From Sporosarcina sp. Te-1 (GTDB lineage: Bacteria > Bacillota > Bacilli > Bacillales_A > Planococcaceae), in contig NZ_CP071798.1 of NCBI RefSeq assembly GCF_017498505.1, positions 2,811,501-2,875,500 of the forward strand: a stretch of 64,000 nt of DNA. Reading direction: 5' to 3'. A program made the translations under genes and the position numbers. Below are positions 17,426 through 26,148 of the stretch, piece after piece. The notes beneath the pieces are model-generated. The model did no database searches and had not been told where the DNA came from. It saw only the letters and a program-made list of their open reading frames with translations. Each line of letters begins with the position of its first letter. The stretch's first letter is position 1.

Positions 17426-17806
17426 TTGAATCATTCTATCAACAAAATCGGACAAATCGCTGTACCGGTCAAAAACTTTGAAAGAGCGGTATCCTTCTAC
17501 GAAACCGTTCTCGAAGTGCCGAAACTATTTGAGGCTGGCCAACTAGCATTTTTTGATTGCGGAGGCGTTCGTTTGTTGCTGAGCCCGCCAGAAAAAGAGG
17601 AATTTGCGACAGCCAGCTCGGTCATTTATTTTCACGTGAAACATATTGAAGAGGCGTATACTGCTTTTAAGGAAAAGGGAGTTCGTTTTACGGATGAACC
17701 GCATTTGATCGCCAAAATGGGGCAAACCGAAACCTGGATGGTATTTTTTACAGATTCAGAAGACAATACACTAGCCTTAATGAGTGAAAAGATTGCAGCT
17801 GAATAA
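17426..17806 (+). CDS. VOC (glyoxalase/dioxygenase fold) family protein
   Basis: A 126-residue protein with the paired beta-alpha-beta-beta-beta VOC fold: IGQIAVPVKNFERAVSFYET and WMVFFTDSEDNTLALM. The family includes glyoxalases, dioxygenases and antibiotic-binding proteins, so no reaction can be assigned. TTG at 17426 with AAAGGAG upstream is preferred over the ATG at 17396, which has no ribosome-binding site. It follows the AraC gene by about 40 bases and is probably in the same transcript. Confidence 0.72.
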   Translation: MNHSINKIGQIAVPVKNFERAVSFYETVLEVPKLFEAGQLAFFDCGGVRLLLSPPEKEEFATASSVIYFHVKHIEEAYTAFKEKGVRFTDEPHLIAKMGQTETWMVFFTDSEDNTLALMSEKIAAE

Positions 17807-17807
17807 A

Positions 17808-17843
17808 TCAAAAGGAGCCCGATCGCTGGATGGGCTCCTTTTT
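17808..17843. terminator. Bidirectional terminator
   Basis: Stem AAAAGGAGCCC / GGGCTCCTTTT, A- and T-flanked, between convergent genes. Confidence 0.85.
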
Positions 17844-17849
17844 GCTTGC

Positions 17850-19121
17850 TTATGCTTCTTCCGTAGTCTGGAAGTATGTCTTTTGTTTTTGCTCATCAAA
17901 ACGGCCTTCCCATTTCGACATAACAACAGATGCCAACGAGTTACCGACCACATTGACGACGGTTCTTGCCATGTCAAGAATCCGGTCGATTCCCGCAATG
18001 AACGCCAAGCCTTCGAGTGGAATACCGACTGTGCCGAGCGTCGCGAGCAAGACGACAAACGAAACACCTGGAACACCTGCGATTCCCTTCGATGTGATCA
18101 TCAAGACGAGAACGAGTGTAATCTGCTGCATGATGCTCAGATCAATATTGTACATTTGCGCAATGAAGATTGCCGCGATCGCCTGATACAATGTTGAACC
18201 ATCTAGATTGAACGAATAGCCTGTCGGCACAACAAAGGACACAACATCCTTTGGACAACCGATTTTTTCCATCTTCTCAAGCACCTTCGGCAAGACTGTT
18301 TCCGAACTCGATGTCGAATAGGCCAAAATCAGTTCGTCCTTCAACACTTTAAAGAGGAAGAAAATGTTGAAACCGACAAGTTTCGCTATGCCGCCAAGGA
18401 CAACAATGATAAAGAACGCCATGGCCGCATAAACCAAAATAAGCAACTTTCCAAGTGGCAACAATGAAGATAAACCGAATTTCGAAATCGTGACGCCAAT
18501 CAAGGCAAACACGCCGAATGGAGCAAATTTCATGATTAAGTTCGTCACCCAGAACATCGTATCTGCTACGCCAGAGAAGAATGCCAGCACCGGTTTCCCT
18601 TTTTCCCCGATTGCTGCTACGCCAAGTCCAAAGAGGACAGAGAAGAAAATGATGGACAGCATATTGCCTTCTGCCATCGCTTGAATAACGTTGCTTGGTA
18701 CAATATTGACAAGCACATCCAAGAAGCTTTCATGCTGCACTTGTTCCGTCGTCTGGACGTATTGGTCAATATTCCCCTTGGAAAGGGCTGACATATCGAC
18801 CCCGACACCTGGTTTGACAATATTTGCAGCCAACAGGCCGACCACAATTGCAACGGTTGTAACAAGCTCAAAATAAATCAGCGTTTTTCCGCCCAATTTC
18901 CCAAGTTGCTTAATATCTCCGGTTCCAGCAACACCGAGAATGAGCGTTGAAATGATGATCGGTACAACAATCATCTTGATCATATTAATAAACATCTTAC
19001 CAATTGGATCTAAATATGTCTCTACAGCTGGATTTCCGTAAAATATGGCACCTACTATGATACCTAACACGAGACCGATTAAGATCTGATACGCCAGTGG
19101 AAGTTTGAATAACTTTTTCAT
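17850..19121 (-). CDS. Glutamate/dicarboxylate:cation symporter (GltP/GltT, DAACS family)
   Basis: A 423-residue membrane symporter taking up glutamate, aspartate or C4-dicarboxylates with H+ or Na+. Diagnostic motifs are the serine-rich hairpin (AYSTSSSETVLPKVLE), the TM7 motif (PTGYSFNLDGSTLYQ) and a C-terminal GIPLEGLAFIAGIDRILDMA. ATG follows GAAAGAGGTG. The gene lies directly downstream of a GlnK/GlnL-type pair on the same strand, separated by a terminator, which suggests it is their target. A cre-like site sits 22 bases upstream of the start. Confidence 0.88.
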   Translation of the reverse strand: MKKLFKLPLAYQILIGLVLGIIVGAIFYGNPAVETYLDPIGKMFINMIKMIVVPIIISTLILGVAGTGDIKQLGKLGGKTLIYFELVTTVAIVVGLLAANIVKPGVGVDMSALSKGNIDQYVQTTEQVQHESFLDVLVNIVPSNVIQAMAEGNMLSIIFFSVLFGLGVAAIGEKGKPVLAFFSGVADTMFWVTNLIMKFAPFGVFALIGVTISKFGLSSLLPLGKLLILVYAAMAFFIIVVLGGIAKLVGFNIFFLFKVLKDELILAYSTSSSETVLPKVLEKMEKIGCPKDVVSFVVPTGYSFNLDGSTLYQAIAAIFIAQMYNIDLSIMQQITLVLVLMITSKGIAGVPGVSFVVLLATLGTVGIPLEGLAFIAGIDRILDMARTVVNVVGNSLASVVMSKWEGRFDEQKQKTYFQTTEEA

Positions 19122-19142
19122 TGATAGGTCACCTCTTTCGTT

Positions 19143-19156
19143 TGCAAGCGCTTTCT
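19143..19156. promoter_or_regulatory. cre-like site (CcpA) upstream of the symporter
   Basis: TGCAAGCGCTTTCT matches the cre consensus TGNAARCGNWWNCA at all positions but the last. It lies between a TTGACA element and the start codon, so CcpA bound here would block transcription. Confidence 0.55.
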
Positions 19157-19194
19157 TTTCAAAAGAACCTTATAAACAACTATAATGTCAACCT

Positions 19195-19235
19195 ACAAAA
19201 AACGACGTAATCCGACAAAACGGGATTACGTCGTT
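19195..19235 (-). terminator. Terminator of the two-component operon
   Basis: Stem AACGACGTAATCCG / CGGGATTACGTCGTT; on the minus strand it is followed by TTTTTT. It separates the sensor operon from the symporter gene. Confidence 0.85.
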
Positions 19236-19237
19236 AC

Positions 19238-20143
19238 TCATATTTTTTCAAATCGAGAGGCGCCACTTTGTTTTTCCATCGCTTCAATATATAACACTTG
19301 TATGAATTTCTTGCTGTTCACTTTAATTTTCGGGAGAGGATCATTCTCTTCCATGGCCGTTACGAGCAGTCGGATATCCTGCAAGTCGAAATAGCGGGGA
19401 CCGTAATATTCGAACTCGGGAAGAGTGTAATCGAGTGCCGCAAGCGAAGCGATATGCTCCATCGCCGCAAGGACAGCTCGTCGGATGCGCTGTTCCATCG
19501 CTTTGCTCTCTTTGTGCAGCCCTTCTCCTTCATATCCTTTTTGGCGGGCGGCTTGTTCGTATAAATCCTTCAATGGCGGCAACGATGCGCTGGATTCTTT
19601 GCTGGAAGTTATCAGTTCCACTAATGATATTAGATCTTCACTCCCTGCTTCTCCGGCGATCCCCATATCTTTTAAGATGGATAGAACGGTTCCTCTAAGA
19701 GAGATCGGTTTGTCAGAACCTTGGTTGGCGCCCAGATGTGAGAGTGATTGTTGAATCGTCAGCAAAGAGTGTTTTAGCTTCGCTTGCTCTGCTGTCTTTT
19801 TTAAGACGCTTTGCACCTCGACTCGATTGATCGGCTTATGGATAAAAAACTCAATGCCGAGTTGATAAGCCTGGCCGACCATCTCTTTATTATCCACCTG
19901 GGATATCATGATGAACTGCCCCGTGTAGCCCAGTTCCTGCAAGCGTTCGATTGTTTCCAAACCATCCATATCAGGCATGAGCAAGTCGATCAATACGATA
20001 TCGGGGCGAAGCGTCATCACCGTTTGGATGGTGGATGGACCACCGCTTTCTTCCCCAATGACCATGCCGAGACCGCCTTCTATAATAATTTGCTTCAACA
20101 TGGCACAGCTCGCCCGGTCATCATCAATAATGAAATAACGCAT
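19238..20143 (-). CDS. Response regulator with YcbB-type output domain (GlnL-like)
   Basis: A 301-residue response regulator. Receiver domain at residues 1-~120 with acidic pocket DDD near residue 8, phospho-acceptor in DIVLIDLLMPDMDG, and lysine in FFIHKPINRVE. The C-terminal ~170 residues resemble the YcbB DNA-binding domain of Bacillus GlnL, which with GlnK senses glutamine and activates glutaminase/transport genes. The start lies 3 bases after the kinase stop, with GGTGGAG inside the kinase tail. The likely target is the adjacent symporter. The signal could be glutamine, glutamate or a dicarboxylate. Confidence 0.82.
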   Translation of the reverse strand: MRYFIIDDDRASCAMLKQIIIEGGLGMVIGEESGGPSTIQTVMTLRPDIVLIDLLMPDMDGLETIERLQELGYTGQFIMISQVDNKEMVGQAYQLGIEFFIHKPINRVEVQSVLKKTAEQAKLKHSLLTIQQSLSHLGANQGSDKPISLRGTVLSILKDMGIAGEAGSEDLISLVELITSSKESSASLPPLKDLYEQAARQKGYEGEGLHKESKAMEQRIRRAVLAAMEHIASLAALDYTLPEFEYYGPRYFDLQDIRLLVTAMEENDPLPKIKVNSKKFIQVLYIEAMEKQSGASRFEKI

Positions 20144-20146
20144 TGT

Positions 20147-21415
20147 CTACTCCACCCGTTTCTGAATGTTTTTACAAGGTAATGCTATAGTAAAGACGGT
20201 CCCTTGTCCATTTGATCGTACTTCCATTGTCCCCTCTAATGATTTGACGATATCTTTAACGTGGGAGAGACCGATTCCAGTTGCCGCCACACCTTGCTCG
20301 TTGTATTTTGTCGTAAACCCCGGCTCAAAGATAATCGGCAGCAAATCTTCCGGGATTCCTTTCCCTGTATCCCGCACCAGAATGATCAGCCGCCCGTCCT
20401 CACCGTCTGTCGAAATATCAATTCGTCCTTCAGAAAGCAACGCTTCCACCGCATTTGCCACCACGTTATTAATGAGAGCGAGCAAGGCTGTTGCCGACTC
20501 CGTCTCCATATCCATGGACACATCCACATGGAACGATACCTGTTTGTGGAGATATTCGGCGTATGTTTCGTTTGCGGTGACGACAAAGCCGAGCAGTTCT
20601 GACAACCGATACATATTCCTACTATCCGGCCGGTTTAATTTAGTCAATCCAGTTAATACCCGTTGCGCATCCTTTTTCACCTCATGGATTTCCTGGGCGA
20701 TGGACAGCGCCTGCCTGCTGTACTCCAATAGTCCGTCCGATTTCAATTTGCGATATAAATCATGACTCGCCAATGTCACTTGTTCAATATGTTTCATCGA
20801 CTTTTCAATATACAATGTTTCCGTGTAAAGGCCGGAACTCAATTCCATCATCTCTTGGATCCGTTTTTTCTGTTCATTAACGATTACCGCACTGTAAAGT
20901 CCGATCGCAAAGTAATTCCGGATAATAGCAACACCGATCAGCAATGACCATTCTTGCACGCCGAATTCATAATGCGCTACCCATACAGAGCGGATCAGGT
21001 GCTCGGTCGTGTTGCCCGTCAATTCAATAAAAGCAGCTAACGCGCCTACTAACAAAGGAGTCGTTTGTTGGGACTTTACGTTCAATAAATGGAGCCCTGT
21101 CGCATAAATGACGTAGAACGCGAAGGCAGGCAAATGCTCTCTCATGCTTTCCGCGAACACCAAATCGCCGAACAACCCATCTCCTGACACCCGCAACAAA
21201 ACGACAACCACCCCGGTCAAGATTCCTGTTTGAATCAATAACCGGGGAGGCCGTATAAGAACGTATAGGAAAAATGCAATGCTGCCCAGCCCGAACCTGA
21301 ACAGTTCCCCATTGAATGGAATGACTTTAATTTCACTAGCAAATGCAGTTAATAAAGCGATGACAGCCATCTGCATAATCTCTTCTCTTCGGGTTGGCCG
21401 TGCAATACTACTCAT
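20147..21415 (-). CDS. Membrane sensor histidine kinase (GlnK-like)
   Basis: A 422-residue kinase. The N-terminal half has about six hydrophobic segments (residues ~15-200) as the sensor. A coiled linker and a dimerisation region follow without a classical H-box signature. The ATPase domain has N box LINNVVANAVEALL, G1 VRDTGKGIPEDLL, and G2 GVAATGIGLSHVKDI. This architecture matches GlnK/YcbA-type kinases of the SpoOB-like group. ATG at 21415 with AGGTG six bases upstream is preferred over GTG at 21424. Probable operon with the response regulator (3-base gap). Confidence 0.82.
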   Translation of the reverse strand: MSSIARPTRREEIMQMAVIALLTAFASEIKVIPFNGELFRFGLGSIAFFLYVLIRPPRLLIQTGILTGVVVVLLRVSGDGLFGDLVFAESMREHLPAFAFYVIYATGLHLLNVKSQQTTPLLVGALAAFIELTGNTTEHLIRSVWVAHYEFGVQEWSLLIGVAIIRNYFAIGLYSAVIVNEQKKRIQEMMELSSGLYTETLYIEKSMKHIEQVTLASHDLYRKLKSDGLLEYSRQALSIAQEIHEVKKDAQRVLTGLTKLNRPDSRNMYRLSELLGFVVTANETYAEYLHKQVSFHVDVSMDMETESATALLALINNVVANAVEALLSEGRIDISTDGEDGRLIILVRDTGKGIPEDLLPIIFEPGFTTKYNEQGVAATGIGLSHVKDIVKSLEGTMEVRSNGQGTVFTIALPCKNIQKRVE

Positions 21416-21446
21416 GTTGTTCACCTATCTATCGTAGATTGGACAC

Positions 21447-22628
21447 TTATTGCTCCACTTCCATCGTACCTTTTCCACGTTTCCCGAACAACAAAACAAA
21501 TACAAACAAGGAAAGCAGAACAACGGCAGTCAAGACCATGTACATGCCGCTATAGCCAGTATGAGGGATTACCTGGCCTAAAAAATAAGGGCCGAAGCCG
21601 AAACCACAATCCAAAAAGATATAGAAGGTCGATGTGGCTACACCAATACGATCAATTTCTATCCCTTTCAAAGCGATGGCTTGGGCGCATGACTGGAAGT
21701 TTCCGAAGCCCAGACCGATAATCGCGCCAGCTGCTAGCAACATAAATCCATTATGCGCCTGGCTCAACAGCAATAGACCTCCGGCAAACAGGATCAAAGC
21801 AGGATAGACGATAAACTTCGCTCCCTTTTCATCCAATAGCTTGCCCGAAAAAGGACGCGACAGCAAGACAACAAATGCATAAACGAGGAAGAAGAAGCTT
21901 GCCGCTTGAACGACATTAATCTCTTTCGCATAAAACGAAAGGAACGAAAGGACGCCCGAATAGGATAATCCTACAAATAATGTAATGATTGAGATAGGCA
22001 ACGCTCTTTTTTCAATAAATTTGGAATGACTTTTTTCATTCACACGAACAGTAGCCGGAGCCGTTTCCTCTTCTCTGACGAAGAAGAACATCAGCATATT
22101 AACAATACTCAGCACGAGGCAAAGCCAGAATAACACTTGGAACGGATAATGCTGGCTCATGAAAATTCCGAGGAACGGGCCAATCGCTGTGGAAAGAACC
22201 GTACTCATACTGAAATAGCCGATCCCCTCCCCACGACGGGTAGGCGGAATGATTTTCGCCACCATCGTCCCGGTCGCTGTCGAGGCAAATCCGAGCCCGA
22301 TTCCATGAATTAGACGCGCGGCCAGAAGAAGAGGCAGCGAAACAGCACCAAAATAAAGGACAGTACCAATTAAAAAAACTACTAATCCGATGAATAGCAG
22401 TTTCTTGCTGCCGATTTTGGCAATCAAATTCCCTGAACCAATCCTTGCAATCAATGTTCCGATAATAAAAATCCCCGACACTAGACCCGCTGTACTTGTC
22501 GAAGCACCAAACTCCTCTACGGCGTAAGGCGCAATGGTCACCATCAGCAAATACATGACAAGCATTATAAAAAAATTGATGATCGAAATAATAATAAAAT
22601 CCTTTGTCCATAAACTTTGTTTTTCCAT
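21447..22628 (-). CDS. MFS transporter, MarR-linked
   Basis: A 393-residue, 12-TM major facilitator protein. The loop 2-3 motif GSGNLIAKIGSKKLLFIG and the motif-C-like TVLSTAIGPFLGIF are typical of drug:H+ antiporters. The last residues are charged and cytoplasmic. It follows the MarR gene on the same strand after 15 bases and is probably its regulated efflux partner. Substrate unknown. It sits between the MarR gene and a histidine-kinase gene, both on the minus strand. Confidence 0.78.
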   Translation of the reverse strand: MEKQSLWTKDFIIISIINFFIMLVMYLLMVTIAPYAVEEFGASTSTAGLVSGIFIIGTLIARIGSGNLIAKIGSKKLLFIGLVVFLIGTVLYFGAVSLPLLLAARLIHGIGLGFASTATGTMVAKIIPPTRRGEGIGYFSMSTVLSTAIGPFLGIFMSQHYPFQVLFWLCLVLSIVNMLMFFFVREEETAPATVRVNEKSHSKFIEKRALPISIITLFVGLSYSGVLSFLSFYAKEINVVQAASFFFLVYAFVVLLSRPFSGKLLDEKGAKFIVYPALILFAGGLLLLSQAHNGFMLLAAGAIIGLGFGNFQSCAQAIALKGIEIDRIGVATSTFYIFLDCGFGFGPYFLGQVIPHTGYSGMYMVLTAVVLLSLFVFVLLFGKRGKGTMEVEQ

Positions 22629-22643
22629 CGACTCACTCTTTCG

Positions 22644-23069
22644 TTATTTAAGATTTTCTTGGATGTGTGTCAAGACAGCCGTGGCAATTTCAATATTTTC
22701 GGCAGGTACGCCCTTCAAAAAAACTTTGTACAATGCATCCAGTTTGCCCATGATGTCATGGCATACGGTATGACCGGATTCCGTCAATCGAATCCATTTT
22801 TCACGCCTGTCCTCTCCCGGGCGCACCTCGATATATGTCAACTCTTCCAGGCGCTGCAAGATTTTAGTCACACTCGGCTTTTCCACCTGCTGTTTCGTTG
22901 CAATCTCCGCCGGCGTCATGTCGCCATCTTGGAAAAGTAGCTTTAGGATGGTCCATTGTGAATTAAATAATCTATATTCCGCTAGGACGGCATTTATTTC
23001 ATTCAACATCGGACGATGAACCTTGGCATATTGGCCAAAAAACTGCAATTCCCTTGTTGTGATATCCAA
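22644..23069 (-). CDS. MarR-family transcriptional regulator
   Basis: A 141-residue winged-helix regulator: LFNSQWTILKLLFQDGDMTP, recognition helix region QQVEKPSVTKILQRLEELTY, and wing EVRPGEDRREKWIRLTESG. The proposed start is TTG at 23069; GGGAGG is only 2 bases upstream, which is unusually close, and an in-frame stop lies just before it. The true start could be a later codon. Upstream is an inverted repeat suited to autoregulation. First gene of a probable two-gene operon with the MFS transporter. Confidence 0.8.
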   Translation of the reverse strand: MDITTRELQFFGQYAKVHRPMLNEINAVLAEYRLFNSQWTILKLLFQDGDMTPAEIATKQQVEKPSVTKILQRLEELTYIEVRPGEDRREKWIRLTESGHTVCHDIMGKLDALYKVFLKGVPAENIEIATAVLTHIQENLK

Positions 23070-23089
23070 CGCCTCCCATCAATTTTTAT

Positions 23090-23108
23090 TAGTTAGCCTA
23101 ATTAACTA
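23090..23108. promoter_or_regulatory. Inverted repeat, probable MarR operator
   Basis: TAGTTA-N7-TAACTA about 20 bases upstream of the MarR start. Confidence 0.55.
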
Positions 23109-23191
23109 TATTATTGAATCATAAAACGAATGAAATGTCTAGTCATGTCTTCCCTCATAAAAAAGATTTTAGATACTTTTATATTTCCTTA

Positions 23192-23220
23192 TTGACAAAA
23201 CGCATTTATCCCATTACTTT
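23192..23220 (+). promoter_or_regulatory. Probable promoter of the Mn transporter operon
   Basis: Perfect TTGACA at 23192-23197, 17-base spacer, TACTTT at 23215-23220. It implies a leader of about 320 bases before mntA. Apart from the MntR-like palindrome I see no recognisable RNA element in that leader. Confidence 0.5.
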
Positions 23221-23232
23221 TAAATTACTGAT

Positions 23233-23250
23233 AGTTTCCCTAGGGAAACT
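23233..23250. promoter_or_regulatory. MntR-like operator (perfect 18-bp palindrome)
   Basis: AGTTTCCCTAGGGAAACT, a perfect palindrome 12 bases after the -10 element. Its layout resembles Bacillus MntR sites (TTTGCCTTAAGGNAAA type), and it precedes a Mn-type ABC operon. A related half-site, GAGGGAAACACT, occurs near 23509. Confidence 0.65.
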
Positions 23251-23545
23251 TTCTCTCTGCTCAGAAAGGAATGATGCGTATTCAGTTAGCAAAAAGACTT
23301 CATGAACATCTTTGAAACGATCTGCTGGCTAAAAAGAGCTCTACAATTTCACTTTGGCTTTTCACAACTCCCCATATTCCGACATATAGTAGAGACAGTC
23401 ATTACAAACGTGGAGGTCGTAGTGTACCTTGGTTCTATGCTGTCATTTGCTACGATGAAATTCAATTTCTGCAGAGCTAAAATTTTTTTATCTAATTTGT
23501 TGCACGAGGGAAACACTATTTCCATCGATTTGAGGAGGAATTGAA

Positions 23546-24490
23546 ATGAAAAAAAAGAAATACGGCGCTTTATTAACCGTTCTACTCTCTGGATTGGTTA
23601 TGTTAGGCGCTTGTGCAGAGAATAAAGCGGAAGTCATTGATACGGAGGGTAAAATTCATATCGTCACAACGATCGCGCAAATTGCAGAGCCTCTCTCTAT
23701 TATTGGTGGCGACCATGTCGCTGTTGAAAGCTTGATGGGACCCGGTGTCGATCCGCATTTATATAAAGCAACGCAAGGTGACATTAAAAAGCTGGAAGGC
23801 AGTGACATCGTGCTGTACAGCGGCTTGAATTTGGAAGGCAACATGATAGAGGCATTTGAGAAAATCGGCAAAAAGAAGCCTGTACTTGCTATATCCGAAG
23901 CCATTCCGAAAGAAAAGTTATTACATGATGAAAACGGAGCTATCGACCCCCACGTATGGTTTGATCTAGCACTATGGAAGCTTTCGTTGGAATCTGCCAC
24001 AGAGGAACTGAAGACATATGCTCCAGAATACGCGGACGACTTTGAAGCTAATAAAGAAAAATACTTTACTGAATTAGATGAACTGCTCGACCAATCCAAA
24101 GGAAAGCTCTCCGAAATTTCGAAAGAAAAACGAGTGCTCGTAACAGCTCATGACGCCTTCGGCTATTTTGGCAGAGCCTATGATATGGAAGTAGTCGGTT
24201 TACAAGGGCTAAGTACGGAGGATGAAATCGGCATTTCGGACATCGACGATACAATTGGCATCCTGCTTGAGTATAAGATACCAGCGGTCTTTGTTGAAAG
24301 CAGCATCAATCAGAACTCCATCAAAGCCGTTATTGAAGGGGCTGAGAAAAAGGGGCTTGATGTCAAACTTGGCGGAGAACTGTATTCCGACGCAATGGGG
24401 GATGCAGGGACGGTAGAAGGCACGTATATCGGGATGTACCAGCATAACGTCAACACAATTCACAAAGCACTCTTAGGGGAGGGGAACTGA
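23546..24490 (+). CDS. mntA: Manganese ABC transporter substrate-binding lipoprotein
   Basis: A 314-residue secreted lipoprotein with lipobox LGAC (C23). It belongs to the cluster A-I metal-binding proteins. Family landmarks match Bacillus subtilis MntA closely: SLMGPGVDPHLYKATQGD, DPHVWFD, LVTAHDAFGYFG and GGELYSDAMGD. Probable metal ligands are H71, H136, H202 and D282. Position 202 is His, as in B. subtilis MntA, where many pneumococcal-type Mn proteins have Glu, so zinc binding cannot be excluded. GGAGGAATTGAA precedes the start. First gene of mntABCD behind an MntR-like site. Confidence 0.88.
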   Translation: MKKKKYGALLTVLLSGLVMLGACAENKAEVIDTEGKIHIVTTIAQIAEPLSIIGGDHVAVESLMGPGVDPHLYKATQGDIKKLEGSDIVLYSGLNLEGNMIEAFEKIGKKKPVLAISEAIPKEKLLHDENGAIDPHVWFDLALWKLSLESATEELKTYAPEYADDFEANKEKYFTELDELLDQSKGKLSEISKEKRVLVTAHDAFGYFGRAYDMEVVGLQGLSTEDEIGISDIDDTIGILLEYKIPAVFVESSINQNSIKAVIEGAEKKGLDVKLGGELYSDAMGDAGTVEGTYIGMYQHNVNTIHKALLGEGN

Positions 24491-25218
24491 TGTCAGTCCT
24501 AAAGGTGGAAGATTTATCTGCTTCCTATCGCAAAAACAAAGTGTTATATGATGTGAATTTTAATGTAAAGCCCGGCTCACTAACCGGAATCGTCGGTCCG
24601 AACGGCGCAGGGAAATCGACATTGCTAAAGGTGATGCTGGAATTGCATCCCTCATTATCAGGCAAGGTATCTTTTTTTGATTCGACGCTTGCTAAGACGA
24701 AGACGAGAGTCGGCTATGTCCCGCAAAGGGGCTCCGTTGACTGGGATTTTCCAACGAATGCCCTTGATGTCGTGTTAATGGGGTTGTATGGAAAGATTGG
24801 CTGGTTCAAGTGGCCCTCTAAAGCAGACAAGGCGCTGGCAATGGAATCGCTGGCCCAAATGGGGATGGCCGATTATGCCGACCGCCAGATCAGCCAATTG
24901 TCGGGCGGCCAGCAACAGCGGGTCTTTCTAGCCCGGGCGCTCGTCCAGGACGCCGACCTTTACTTTATGGATGAACCGTTGGTCGGTGTCGATGCAGCGA
25001 CTGAAACGGCTATTATGACGACATTGAAGCGTTTGAAATCAGCGGGCAAAACGGTCATGGTCGTCCATCATGATTTATTGACAGTGGAGGATTATTTCGA
25101 TCACGTCATGCTACTGAATCGGACGATTGTGGAATATGGCAAAACCGATGATGTCTTCACAAAGGAAAATGTCCAAAGAACATACGGTGGATCTTTACGC
25201 TGGATGAAGGAGGCCTGA
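24490..25218 (+). CDS. mntB: Manganese ABC transporter ATPase
   Basis: A 242-residue ABC ATPase: Walker A GPNGAGKS, signature LSGGQQQRVFLARAL, Walker B LYFMDEPLVGVD, H-loop VVHHD. Typical of the metal (MZT) importer family, with the conserved VPQRGSVDWDFP Q-loop region. The start overlaps the mntA stop by one base (TGATG), ensuring coupled translation. It powers uptake through MntC/MntD. Confidence 0.88.
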   Translation: MSVLKVEDLSASYRKNKVLYDVNFNVKPGSLTGIVGPNGAGKSTLLKVMLELHPSLSGKVSFFDSTLAKTKTRVGYVPQRGSVDWDFPTNALDVVLMGLYGKIGWFKWPSKADKALAMESLAQMGMADYADRQISQLSGGQQQRVFLARALVQDADLYFMDEPLVGVDAATETAIMTTLKRLKSAGKTVMVVHHDLLTVEDYFDHVMLLNRTIVEYGKTDDVFTKENVQRTYGGSLRWMKEA

Positions 25219-25220
25219 CT

Positions 25221-26147
25221 ATGCTGGACATTTTTTTATCTCCCAACGCACAATGGGTTCTTTTTAGCACATTGATACTCGGAACAGCAGCCGGCATGGT
25301 CGGGTGTCTGGCGTATTGGAAACGGCAAAGCTTGATGAGCGACGCCTTGTCCCATGCGGCCCTTCCTGGCGTTGTCATCGCCTTTTCCATTCTGGGATAC
25401 AAACATTTGCCGTTCATGATTTTCGGCGCCACAGTCAGCGCGTTCATCGGCGCCTGGCTCATCCAGTGGATTCGTTCCTCCAGCCGGGTGAAGGAAGATG
25501 CCGCAATGGGGCTCATCTTGTCCGTCTTTTTTGGATTAGGCATCATGCTGTTGACGGTAGTCAGCCGGAAAGGCGGTGGGAATCAGGCGGGGCTGGATAG
25601 CTTTATCTTCGGGCAAGCGGCTTCGATGGTGCGGACAGATGTGTATACAATGATGGCAGTAGCGATCGTCATCATCGCGGTGGTCATTGTCGGGTTCAAG
25701 GAATGGAAGCTATTTCTGTTTGATCCGAACTTTGCAAGGGGGCTTGGACTGTCGAGCCGACTCATGGATGGAATCTATTTGGCGATGCTCGTCCTCGTTA
25801 TTGTGATCGGCATTCAGGCGGTTGGTGTCATCTTGATGGCTGCCTTGCTCATTATTCCTGCCGTCAGTGCACATTATTGGACGCTATCGTTCAAACGAAT
25901 GCTGGTGCTTTCCGCTATCTTCGGCGGGGGCTCGGGCATGGCGGGCACGCTGATCAGCACAATGGGGAAAGGTTGGCCGACCGGGCCTTTCATCGTCATA
26001 GCGTCGGCTTCAATATTTTTATTATCGGTAATAGCGGGCACCCAACGCGGTTTATTAGTCCGGGCCTTTCAATTACAACTGCAACGGAAACAACATCAGT
26101 CCGAAAGCCGGCCAATCCCGTCCCAAACCGTCAAGGAGGGGAAATAA
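25221..26147 (+). CDS. mntC: Manganese ABC transporter permease
   Basis: A 308-residue inner-membrane permease of the ABC-3 family with 8-9 hydrophobic segments. Family landmarks are RQSLMSDALSHAALPGVV near the N-terminus and GVILMAALLIIPAVSAHYWT later. It starts 2 bases after mntB with AGGAGG inside the mntB end. The C-terminal ~30 residues are a polar cytoplasmic tail (Q- and K-rich), longer than in its neighbour. Pairs with MntD. Confidence 0.85.
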   Translation: MLDIFLSPNAQWVLFSTLILGTAAGMVGCLAYWKRQSLMSDALSHAALPGVVIAFSILGYKHLPFMIFGATVSAFIGAWLIQWIRSSSRVKEDAAMGLILSVFFGLGIMLLTVVSRKGGGNQAGLDSFIFGQAASMVRTDVYTMMAVAIVIIAVVIVGFKEWKLFLFDPNFARGLGLSSRLMDGIYLAMLVLVIVIGIQAVGVILMAALLIIPAVSAHYWTLSFKRMLVLSAIFGGGSGMAGTLISTMGKGWPTGPFIVIASASIFLLSVIAGTQRGLLVRAFQLQLQRKQHQSESRPIPSQTVKEGK

Positions 26148-26148
26148 T

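Noticed and set aside
23302-23544. 80-codon frame ending just before mntA
   Set aside because: No ribosome-binding site and an amino-acid make-up rich in Phe, Cys and Trp with no protein-like pattern; it lies inside the long leader.
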